Positions 1-8,567 of a DNA stretch of 51,576 bases are shown one piece after another (within the stretch, counting starts at the first letter, position 1; the number at the start of each line of letters is the position of its first letter). The notes under the pieces are model-generated. The model had not been told where the DNA came from and ran no database searches. It saw nothing but the letters and a program-made list of their open reading frames with translations. The stretch is taken from assembly GCF_021601385.1 (NCBI RefSeq), contig NZ_BQHO01000038.1:1-51576 (forward strand), in the 5' to 3' direction. Source of the DNA: Pseudomonas parasichuanensis. Its GTDB lineage: Bacteria > Pseudomonadota > Gammaproteobacteria > Pseudomonadales > Pseudomonadaceae. The translations under genes were made by a program, and so were the position numbers.

Positions 1-26
1 AGGCCCACCCCCAGGAACCGTCGACG

Positions 27-986
<960 letters not shown>

Positions 987-990
987 CCCC

Positions 991-1935
991 ATGCCCACCC
1001 GCTCGCTGGCCGACTCCGGCATCCGCATCGGCCTCGCCGACCTGATCGACATGCGCCACCGCGTGCGCGAGATCCAGCTGTTCTCGCGGCCCGGCCAGCG
1101 TAGCCCGCTGGTGGGCCTGCACCACTCGAAACTGCGCGGGCGCGGGGTGGACTTCGACCAGGTGCGCGTCTACCAGGCCGGCGACGATGTGCGCAACATC
1201 GACTGGCGCGTCACCGCGCGCACCCAGGAGCCGCACACCAAGCTGTTCCATGAAGAGCGCGAGCGGCCGATCTTCATCATGGTCGAACAGAGCCAGCGGC
1301 TGTTCTTCGGCTCCGGGCTGATGTTCAAGTCGGTGCTGGCGGCCCAGGCCGCCGCCCTGTTCGGCTGGGCCGCGCTGGGCCACAACGACCGCATCGGCGG
1401 GCTGGTGTTCGGCGACAACGAGCACCTGGAAATCAAGCCACGGCGCAGCAAGCAAAGCCTGCTGCAGTTGCTCAACCGCCTGGCCAAGGTCAACCAGGCC
1501 CTGCACACCGAAGCCCTGCCCCAGGCCGACAGCCTGGGCCTGGCCCTGCGCCGGGCACGCGAGGTGCTGCGCCCAGGCAGCCTGGCCATCGTCATTTGCG
1601 ACGAACGCGCGCTCAGCGCCAGCGTCGAGCAACACCTGGCGATGCTCTCGCGCCATTGCGATGTGCTGCTGTTGCCGGTCAGCGACCCGCTCGACCACGC
1701 CCTGCCCGCCGCCGGCCTGCTGCGCTTCGCCCAGCGCAGTGCACAGCTGGAACTCGACACCCTCGACGCCAATTTACGCCAGGCCTACCGCCAGCAGGCC
1801 GAGGCACGTATCGAGCGCTGGGAGCTGCTGGCGCAAAAGCTGCGGGTAGTGCTGATGCCGCTGAGCACCCAGAGCGAAATGATTGAACAACTGCGCGAAT
1901 ACCTGAATGCCCAGCGCCCCGGGAGCCGCCAATGA
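991..1935 (+). CDS. DUF58 domain protein of the MoxR/Bat operon
   Basis: The 314-residue product carries the DUF58 signature around residues 50-90, including GRGVDFDQVR, the YQAGDDVR segment and the NIDWRVTART stretch. DUF58 proteins are VWA-like and almost always follow a moxR gene; their biochemical role is not settled. The reading frame is open further upstream inside moxR, but the ATG at 991, four bases after the moxR stop, is the sensible start because DUF58 proteins begin close to this point and the extension is arginine/proline-rich shadow sequence. No signal peptide or membrane segment is evident, so it is probably cytoplasmic. Its stop overlaps the start of the next gene as ATGA, which implies translational coupling. 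Confidence 0.92.
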   Translation: MPTRSLADSGIRIGLADLIDMRHRVREIQLFSRPGQRSPLVGLHHSKLRGRGVDFDQVRVYQAGDDVRNIDWRVTARTQEPHTKLFHEERERPIFIMVEQSQRLFFGSGLMFKSVLAAQAAALFGWAALGHNDRIGGLVFGDNEHLEIKPRRSKQSLLQLLNRLAKVNQALHTEALPQADSLGLALRRAREVLRPGSLAIVICDERALSASVEQHLAMLSRHCDVLLLPVSDPLDHALPAAGLLRFAQRSAQLELDTLDANLRQAYRQQAEARIERWELLAQKLRVVLMPLSTQSEMIEQLREYLNAQRPGSRQ

Positions 1936-2426
1936 ACCCGCTGGATCAGCTGCAACCGCTGATCGCCCCGGCGCCGATCGGCCTGTGGCCACCGGCGCCT
2001 GGCTGGTGGCTGCTGCTCGCCCTGCTGCCGCTGCTGGCCTGGGGCGCCTGGCGCCTGCGCCGCTGGCGGCCAGGCAAGCGCAAGGTGGTACGCGCCGAAC
2101 AACCGCTGGACCCGGTGCGTGTCGAAGCGCTGGCAGAACTGGCGCGCCTGCCGCGTCCCTACGACGGCGTCCCGGCCGGTGCCTGGCTGCAGCAGATCAA
2201 CGCCCTGCTCAAGCGCCTGTGCCGCAACCACTACCCCGGCGCCAACAGCCATACCCTCAACGGCCGGCAATGGCTGGCCTTCCTCGACAACCGCTGCCCG
2301 GCCGCCGGCCTGACGCGCTGGATGGTGCTGGTCGAAGGCGCCTACAAGCCCGAGTGCAAGCTCGACGACAAAGCCATCGCCGGGCTCGCCCAGGCGGTCG
2401 AAACCTGGATCCGCAAGCATGTTTGA
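1932..2426 (+). CDS. DUF4381 family membrane protein
   Basis: This 164-residue protein has one strongly hydrophobic segment near residues 20-40 (rich in L, W and A) followed by a basic stretch (RRWRPGKRK) and a soluble helical C-terminal part with DGVPAGAWLQQINALLKRLC. That is the DUF4381 pattern, a small inner-membrane protein found between the DUF58 and VWA genes of MoxR operons in gammaproteobacteria. Its function is unknown. It overlaps the DUF58 gene by four bases and the following VWA gene by eight, so it is certainly part of the same transcript. The family name is recalled from the context and pattern, not from a search. Confidence 0.85.
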   Translation: MNPLDQLQPLIAPAPIGLWPPAPGWWLLLALLPLLAWGAWRLRRWRPGKRKVVRAEQPLDPVRVEALAELARLPRPYDGVPAGAWLQQINALLKRLCRNHYPGANSHTLNGRQWLAFLDNRCPAAGLTRWMVLVEGAYKPECKLDDKAIAGLAQAVETWIRKHV

Positions 2427-3495
2427 ACTGGCCTGGCCGTGGCTTCTGGCGCTGTTCCCGCTGCCCTGGCTGGCGCGCCTGGTGCTGCCCGCCGCCGACA
2501 GTGGCGAGCCGGTGCTCAAGGTGGGCTTTCTCGACGAGCTCGAAGGCCTGGCCGGGCGCCGCGCACGGCTGAACCTGCCGACCTGGCGCCAGCAGGCGCC
2601 GTTCATCCTGATCTGGCTGCTGTTGCTGCTGGCCGCCGCCCGCCCGCAATGGCTGGGTGACCCGGTGCCGGTCTCGGCCAGCGGCCGCGACCTGTTGGTG
2701 GCGGTGGACGTGTCCGGCTCCATGGACTTCCCCGACATGCAGTGGCAAGGCGATGAGATCAGCCGGCTCGACCTGGTCAAGGCGTTGATGGGCGATTTCC
2801 TGCAAGACCGCCAGGGCGACCGGGTCGGGTTGATCCTGTTCGGCAGCCAGGCCTACCTGCAGGCCCCGCTGACCTTCGACCGGCGTACCGTGCGCACCTT
2901 CCTCGACGAAGCGCAGATCGGCATCGCCGGCAAGAACACCGCCGTCGGCGACGCCATCGGCCTGGCGGTCAAGCGCCTGCGCCAACGCCCGGCGCAAAGC
3001 CGGGTGCTGGTGCTGATCACCGACGGCGCCAACAACGGCGGGCAGATCCACCCACTGACCGCCGCCCGCCTGGCGGCGCAGGAAGGCGTGCGCATCTACA
3101 CCATCGGCATCGGCGCCAACCCCGAGGCCAGCGGCACCCCAGGCCTGATCGGCCTGAACCCGAGCCTGGACCTGGACGAAGCCTCGCTCAAGGAGATCGC
3201 CGACATCACCCACGGCAGCTATTTCCGTGCCCATGACGGCGCTGAGCTCAACGCCATCGGCGACACCCTCGACCAGCTGGAACCGGTGGCCCAGCAACCC
3301 ACCCAGGCCCGCACCGCCAGCGAACTGTACGCCTGGCCACTGGCCCTGGCCCTGCTGCTCAGCGTGCTGCTGGTGGTGGCCGTGCAGTGGCCGGACAACC
3401 GGCTGCAACGCCTGCTGCGCAAGCCACGCTTTTTGCAGCCGCATCCCGAATGGCGCCAGCGCCTCAAGCGCCTGCGCCTGAGGAGGCGGCGATGA
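2419..3495 (+). CDS. BatA-like VWA domain membrane protein
   Basis: The 358-residue protein has N-terminal hydrophobic segments (about residues 1-25 and 60-78), a VWA domain from about residue 90 to 290, and a C-terminal transmembrane helix near 305-323, the layout of aerotolerance protein BatA. The metal-ion-dependent adhesion site is intact: DVSGS at residues 97-101, with a later LITDGANNGG segment typical of the third metal-binding loop. The VWA domain should lie on the periplasmic or cytoplasmic face between the two membrane anchors; which face is not determinable here. The basic tail (RLKRLRLRRRR) fits a cytoplasmic C-terminus. It overlaps its neighbours on both sides by 4-8 bases. Confidence 0.92.
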   Translation: MFELAWPWLLALFPLPWLARLVLPAADSGEPVLKVGFLDELEGLAGRRARLNLPTWRQQAPFILIWLLLLLAAARPQWLGDPVPVSASGRDLLVAVDVSGSMDFPDMQWQGDEISRLDLVKALMGDFLQDRQGDRVGLILFGSQAYLQAPLTFDRRTVRTFLDEAQIGIAGKNTAVGDAIGLAVKRLRQRPAQSRVLVLITDGANNGGQIHPLTAARLAAQEGVRIYTIGIGANPEASGTPGLIGLNPSLDLDEASLKEIADITHGSYFRAHDGAELNAIGDTLDQLEPVAQQPTQARTASELYAWPLALALLLSVLLVVAVQWPDNRLQRLLRKPRFLQPHPEWRQRLKRLRLRRRR

Positions 3496-5210
3496 TCGAA
3501 CTCTGGCCACAATGGCTGCGCCCACTCTGGCTGCTGGTACTGCCCCTGCTCGGCTGGCTGCTGTTCAAGCTCTGGCACCGGCGCAAGCGTGCCGGGCGCT
3601 GGCAACTGATCCTGCCCCAGCAGTTCCACGCTGTGCTGCTCGGAGGCGGCAGCGGCAGCACCAGCAAATTGCCGTGGGTCGCCCTGGGCCTGGCCTGGCT
3701 GCTGGTGCTGCTGGCCCTGCTCGGGCCAAGCTGGCAGCGCCTGGAAGAAACCCGCCAGCGCCCCGCCGACCCGCTGGTGATCCTGCTCGAGCTCACCCCG
3801 CAGATGCTCGCCGAAGACAGCGCGCCCAACCGTCTGGAGCAGGCCCGGCGCAAGATCCTCGACCTGCTCGAACACCGCCGTGACAGCCAGACCGCACTGG
3901 TGGTCTACGCCGGCTCCGCGCACACGCTGGTGCCGCTGTCCGACGACCTGGGCACCACGCGCAACCTGCTCGAATCGGTCGACCCCTCGATCATGCCGCA
4001 GCCCGGCCAGCGCGCCGACCTGGCCGTGCAGAAGGGCCTGTCGCTGCTGGCCCAGAGCGGACTGGGCCAGGGCCGCCTGCTGCTGATCGGTTCGGCCCTG
4101 AGCGAGCAGGAGCGCGACGGCATCACCAAGGCCCTGGGCCGCCAAGGCCCAAGCCTGCTGATGCTGGGCATCGGCAGCAGCGAGGGCGCGCCCGTGCGCC
4201 AGGCCAGCGGCGAATACCTCAAGGACGACCAGGGCGGCATCCTCCTGCCGCGTCTGGACAGTGCCGCGCTCAAGCGCTTCATCAATGGCACCGGCGGGCG
4301 CTACCGCCACGCCCGCATCGACGACCTCGACCTGCGCGGCCTCGGTCTGTTCGACAACCCACGCCAACTGCGCAACGACGGCCAGACCGTGCAACTGGAC
4401 AGCTGGGCCGACCAGGGTTACTGGCTGTTGCTGCCCCTGCTGCTGCTGGCCGCCTGTGCCGGGCGACGCGGCTGGCTGTTCTGCCTGCCGCTGCTGCTGG
4501 CGCTGCCGCAGCCGAGCCAGGCCTTCGAGTTCAACGACCTGTGGTTAAGGCCAGACCAGCAGGGCCAGCAGTTGCTCCAGCGCCAACAACCGGCAGCGGC
4601 GGCGCGCCGCTTCCAGGACCCGCAATGGCGCGGCATGGCCCTGTACCAGGCCGGTGACTTCGCTGGCGCCGCGGCCGCATTCGCCCAGGGCAGCGACGCT
4701 ACCGCCCACTACAATCGAGGCAATGCCCTGGCCCGCGCCGGCGAGCTTGAAGCGGCGCTGGACGCCTACGAGCAGGCCCTGGAGCGCCAGCCCGACCTCA
4801 AGCCTGCGCTGGACAACCAGGCACTGGTCCAGCAGCTGCTGCAACAGCGCGAGGCCAAGGCGGAGGATCCGCCGACCCATGCCGATGCCCAGGACTCACC
4901 TGGCACCGACAACGAAGGCAACAGCAGCTCAGCCAGCGCCCAGGGTACCCCTGGCGCCGAGGAACAGGCCCAGCCCGAGCAGTCCGGCGACAACGCCAAT
5001 GGCAACCCCAGCCAGACAACGCCAGGTACTGTCGGGGGCGACGACGACAGTGTCACCCAGCCGCCGCAGCGGCCGGTCTCCACCAGCCTTGACGCCGAAC
5101 AGCGCCAGGCCCTGGAACAATGGCTGCGCGAGATCCCCGACAACCCGGCGGAACTGTTGCGGCGCAAATTCTGGTATGAACAGCAATTGCATCAGGAAAC
5201 CTCACGATGA
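3492..5210 (+). CDS. BatB/BatC-like VWA plus TPR membrane protein
   Basis: This 572-residue protein fuses a BatB-like half and a BatC-like half. Hydrophobic segments occur at about 10-28 and 60-78, a VWA-like domain spans about 93-290, further membrane segments lie near 309-342, tetratricopeptide-like sequence (HYNRGNALARAGELEAAL) covers about 405-450, a low-complexity acidic/Ser/Gly region follows, and a conserved tail (EQWLREIPDNP) ends the protein. The VWA domain lacks the metal site: where BatA has DVSGS, this protein reads ELTPQ at about residues 100-104. The true start is the ATG at 3492, overlapping the BatA stop; the upstream open frame is a shadow. The four-base overlap with batD at the other end again implies coupling. 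Confidence 0.9.
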   Translation: MIELWPQWLRPLWLLVLPLLGWLLFKLWHRRKRAGRWQLILPQQFHAVLLGGGSGSTSKLPWVALGLAWLLVLLALLGPSWQRLEETRQRPADPLVILLELTPQMLAEDSAPNRLEQARRKILDLLEHRRDSQTALVVYAGSAHTLVPLSDDLGTTRNLLESVDPSIMPQPGQRADLAVQKGLSLLAQSGLGQGRLLLIGSALSEQERDGITKALGRQGPSLLMLGIGSSEGAPVRQASGEYLKDDQGGILLPRLDSAALKRFINGTGGRYRHARIDDLDLRGLGLFDNPRQLRNDGQTVQLDSWADQGYWLLLPLLLLAACAGRRGWLFCLPLLLALPQPSQAFEFNDLWLRPDQQGQQLLQRQQPAAAARRFQDPQWRGMALYQAGDFAGAAAAFAQGSDATAHYNRGNALARAGELEAALDAYEQALERQPDLKPALDNQALVQQLLQQREAKAEDPPTHADAQDSPGTDNEGNSSSASAQGTPGAEEQAQPEQSGDNANGNPSQTTPGTVGGDDDSVTQPPQRPVSTSLDAEQRQALEQWLREIPDNPAELLRRKFWYEQQLHQETSR

Positions 5211-6832
5211 GTCGCCTCGGCGTCTTGATTTTCACCCTGCTGTGGGCCCTGGTGGCCCACGCCGAGCTCACCCTCAAGGCCAGTGTCGACCGCACGCGCC
5301 TGGAGGCCGGCGAAACCCTCGAGCTCACCCTCGAGAGCCAGGACGTCACCCAGTTCGGCAAACCCGACCTGCACGCCCTCGACGCCGACTTCGAGGTACG
5401 TGGCACGCGCCAGCTCAACAGCCTGCACAGCCTTGACGGCGAGACCCGCGCCAGCACCCGCTGGATCATCACCCTGCTGCCCCGGCGCAGTGGCAGCCTG
5501 CGCATCCCCGAACTGCAACTGGGGCAGTCCCACAGCCAGGCCATCGACCTGCAGGTGCAGCAGGCTGACAGCCAACGCCCGGACGTGGCCTCACAGGTGT
5601 TCGTCGAGACCGCCCTGGACAGCAACGAGGTGTACGTCCAGGCCCAGGCCGTGCTGACCGTGCGCATTTATCACTCGGTGGCGCTGTACGACGACTCAAG
5701 CCTCAGCCCACTGCAGCTGGACAACGCCAAGGTCGACCCGCTGGGCGAGTCGCGCACCTATGAAAAAGACATCAACGGCGTGCGCCATGGGGTGATCGAG
5801 ACGCGCTATGCGGTCTACCCGCAGCAAAGCGGCGAGCTCGAAATTCCACCGCTGCGGTTCACCGCCACCGCGGCCGACAACGGCACGCAACCCGCCGGCG
5901 CCCCTCGGGTAGGCCGCCAGGTGCAGGTCAGCTCACTGCCCCTGCGCCTTACCGTAAAGCCGATCCCCGCCAACTACCCGAAAGACCGCCCCTGGCTGCC
6001 AGCACGCAACCTGACCCTGGAAGAGCACTGGTACCCTGACCCTGCCAGCCAGCCCACGCAGATCGGCGACTCGCTGACGCGCAACGTCACCCTGCGCGCC
6101 GACGGGCTGTCGAGCACCCAGCTGCCGCCACTGCCGGCCACCGAAGCGGTCGGCTTGCGCCGCTACCCGGACCAGCCGCTGCTGCGCAACGAGATCAGCG
6201 AACGCGGCATGGTCGCCAACCGCGAAGAGCGCGAGGCGCTGGTGCCCACCCACAGTGGCGAGCTGGCCTTGCCGGCGCTGGAAGTGACCTGGTGGAACAC
6301 CCTCGAAGACCATCTGCAACAAAGCAGCCTGCCGGCACGCACCCTCAGCGTGTTGGACAACCCGGCACTGAGCGCCGACACCCCGGTGGGCGACAGCAGC
6401 AGCGCCAGCCGCCTGCTGTGGCCCTGGCAACTGGCCACGCTGGTCCTGGCCCTGACCACCCTGCTCGGCTTCACCCTGTGGTGGCGTGCCCGCTCGCAGC
6501 CGGCGGTGCTGCGTGCCGCACAGACTGGCCCTAGCCCGCGCACCCTGCTCGACGACCTCAAGCGCGCCTGCCAGGCCAACGACCCCCAGGCCACTCGCCA
6601 GGCGCTTGACGCCTGGGCGCGGCAGCAGCCGGAGACCCTGGCCGAGATGGCGGCGCGCTTCGTGCCGTTGTCCGATGCGCTGGATGGGTTGAATGGGGCG
6701 CTGTACAGCGAGAGTGGCCAGTACTGGCATGGGGATGAGCTGTGGCGGGCGATTGGTGATATTCCCAGGGCTGAGCAAGTGCTGACGCCGACGGGTGAGG
6801 TGGGGAGTTTGCCGCCGTTGTATCCGAAGTAG
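5207..6832 (+). CDS. BatD-like oxygen tolerance protein
   Basis: The 541-residue product begins with a clear signal peptide (LGVLIFTLLWALVAHA, cleavage after about residue 19), continues as a beta-rich periplasmic region, and has one transmembrane segment near residues 400-425 followed by a cytoplasmic helical tail of about 110 residues. This is the architecture of BatD, the last member of Bat operons, presumed to form an envelope complex with the VWA proteins. The family was named for aerotolerance in Bacteroides, but that role has not been generalised to pseudomonads. No terminator follows; instead a 496-base gap with a large palindrome separates it from sbcD. Confidence 0.9.
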   Translation: MSRLGVLIFTLLWALVAHAELTLKASVDRTRLEAGETLELTLESQDVTQFGKPDLHALDADFEVRGTRQLNSLHSLDGETRASTRWIITLLPRRSGSLRIPELQLGQSHSQAIDLQVQQADSQRPDVASQVFVETALDSNEVYVQAQAVLTVRIYHSVALYDDSSLSPLQLDNAKVDPLGESRTYEKDINGVRHGVIETRYAVYPQQSGELEIPPLRFTATAADNGTQPAGAPRVGRQVQVSSLPLRLTVKPIPANYPKDRPWLPARNLTLEEHWYPDPASQPTQIGDSLTRNVTLRADGLSSTQLPPLPATEAVGLRRYPDQPLLRNEISERGMVANREEREALVPTHSGELALPALEVTWWNTLEDHLQQSSLPARTLSVLDNPALSADTPVGDSSSASRLLWPWQLATLVLALTTLLGFTLWWRARSQPAVLRAAQTGPSPRTLLDDLKRACQANDPQATRQALDAWARQQPETLAEMAARFVPLSDALDGLNGALYSESGQYWHGDELWRAIGDIPRAEQVLTPTGEVGSLPPLYPK

Positions 6833-7328
6833 CGGGGGTGGTCTTTCGAGGGCCTTGGGATCAATCGCGTGAGGGCGGCCAGGTGCCAGGCGAAAGCCTT
6901 GCAGCGCCCTCAAGATCGAGCGCCGCCCGCGCGGCGCATCGCTGGCAAGCCAGCTCCCACATCTGTTTCGGGCCAATTATTCCTGTGAAGGTACCGCTGC
7001 ACGCCTTGGTGCATGTCTCAAGTCAGGTGGGGCGCCAGTGGTGCCCACCTCAATATCGAGTCGAACCAACAAGGCGGACAGTGATGACCTTGCAGGAGTA
7101 ACTGGCCCGAAATAAATGTGGGAGCTGGCTTGCCAGCGATGCGCCGCGCGGGCGGCGCTCGATCTTGTAGGCGCCACAACCCTTCAGGCGAACACATCGC
7201 GAGCAAAACCCTGACCCAACCAAGCCCTGAAACCTTCGCACCACACACCTGGCTTCAAGTCCCCCACGATGGGTTACCATACCGCCCTTGCCCTATAGCC
7301 CCCTTGCCGCTCATCCAACGGATTTTCC
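6833..7328. other. Intergenic region between batD and sbcD
   Basis: I see no credible coding sequence here. Most of the gap is occupied by one large palindromic element (perfect arms 6911-6962 and 7116-7167, with the intervening 153 bases themselves roughly self-complementary). The remaining 160 bases before sbcD must carry the sbcDC promoter, but I could not pick a convincing -35/-10 pair. Confidence 0.7.
6911..7167. repeat. Large palindromic element with perfect 52-bp inverted arms
   Basis: Positions 6911-6962 are an exact reverse complement of 7116-7167. Each arm holds a REP-like palindrome (GCTGGCAAGCCAGC) next to a GC-only stem (CGCCGCCCGCGCGGCG). The similarity continues inward imperfectly: TTTCGGGCCA on the left is matched by TGGCCCGAAA on the right, and the centre (about 7025-7050) is a further inverted repeat beginning AGGTGG and ending CCCACCT. 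The whole 257 bases could fold as one long hairpin or cruciform. It resembles an oversized REP doublet; whether it is mobile is not shown here. Confidence 0.9.
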
Positions 7329-8567
7329 ATGCGTCTGTTTCACACCTCCGACTGGCACCTTGGCCAGAGCCTGCATGGCCAGGAACGCGACTTCGAACAT
7401 GCCTGCTTCCTCGACTGGCTGCTCGGCCAGCTGCACCTGCGCCAGCCCGATGCGCTGTTGATCGCCGGCGACATCTTCGACACCGTCAACCCGCCGGTCA
7501 AAGCCCAGGAGCGCCTGTACGACTTCATTGTCCAGGCCCACGAACAGCAGCCCAAGCTGGATATCGTGATGATCGCCGGCAACCACGACTCCGGCTCGCG
7601 CATCGAGCTGCCGGCGCCATTGATGCGCCGCCTGCGCACCCACGCCCTGGGCCGGGTGCACTGGCTGGACGAAGGCCAGCTGGACGCCGAGCGCCTGTTG
7701 ATCCCGCTGACCAACGCCCGCGGCAAGGTGGCGGCCTGGTGCCTGGCCCTGCCCTTCCTGCGCCCGGCCGAAGTCACCGGCCCGGCGCTGGGGGACGACT
7801 ACCTGCAAGGCATCACCCAGGTGCACGAGCAACTGATCGCGGCAGCGCAGAAAAAACGCAAGAAGGACCAGGCCCTGGTCGCCATCAGCCATGCGCACAT
7901 GGCCGGCGGCAGCATCTCGGAAGACTCCGAGCGCAGCCTGATCATCGGCAATGCCGAAGCCCTGCCGGCGCGGCTGTTCGACAAGGCCATCGGCTACGTT
8001 GCCCTGGGCCACCTGCACAAGCCGCAGAAGGTCAACCGCGAGAACCGCATCCGCTACAGCGGCGCGCCGATCCCGCTATCGTTCGCCGAGATCAACTACC
8101 CACACCAGGTGCTGGAAGTGGAGCTCGACGGCAGCGAGCTGGTCAGCGTCGAGCCACGCCTGGTACCGCGCGCAGTGGCCTTGCAGCGGGTCGGCCCGGC
8201 CCCGCTGGGCGAACTGCTGGTGCAGCTCGGCGAGCTGCCGGTGATCGACCTGCTCGATGACCCCAACCGCCAGCCCTGGCTTGAAGTGCGGGTGGTGCTG
8301 GACGAGCCACAGCCCGACCTGCGCCAGCAGATCGAGGGTGCGCTGCAGGGCAAGGCGGTGCGCCTGGTGCGCATCAGCGCCGAATACGCAGGCGCGGGGC
8401 GTGAGGAGGAGGATGAACTCGCGTTCGTCGAACTGGCGCAGATGACCCCGCAGGACCTGTTCGGCCGCGCCTGGCAGCAGGCCTACGGCAACCCCGCCGA
8501 CGAGCAGGCCCTGGCCGATTTTGCCGAGCTGCTGCAGGACGTCCTGCAGGAAGAGGAGCAGCCATGA
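7329..8567 (+). CDS. sbcD: Exonuclease subunit SbcD
   Basis: SbcD is the Mre11-type nuclease of the SbcCD complex, which cleaves hairpins and protein-blocked DNA ends. All phosphoesterase motifs are visible in the 412-residue protein: DWHLGQ at residues 8-13, GDIFD at 47-51, GNHDSG at 84-89 and GHLHKP near 226-231, supplying the two-manganese site. The C-terminal third is the SbcC-contact/capping region. The ATG at 7329 has only a weak ribosome site, but the conserved RLFHTSDWHLG start leaves no room for another. It overlaps sbcC by four bases. A hairpin nuclease directly downstream of a long palindrome is probably coincidental. Confidence 0.97.
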   Translation: MRLFHTSDWHLGQSLHGQERDFEHACFLDWLLGQLHLRQPDALLIAGDIFDTVNPPVKAQERLYDFIVQAHEQQPKLDIVMIAGNHDSGSRIELPAPLMRRLRTHALGRVHWLDEGQLDAERLLIPLTNARGKVAAWCLALPFLRPAEVTGPALGDDYLQGITQVHEQLIAAAQKKRKKDQALVAISHAHMAGGSISEDSERSLIIGNAEALPARLFDKAIGYVALGHLHKPQKVNRENRIRYSGAPIPLSFAEINYPHQVLEVELDGSELVSVEPRLVPRAVALQRVGPAPLGELLVQLGELPVIDLLDDPNRQPWLEVRVVLDEPQPDLRQQIEGALQGKAVRLVRISAEYAGAGREEEDELAFVELAQMTPQDLFGRAWQQAYGNPADEQALADFAELLQDVLQEEEQP

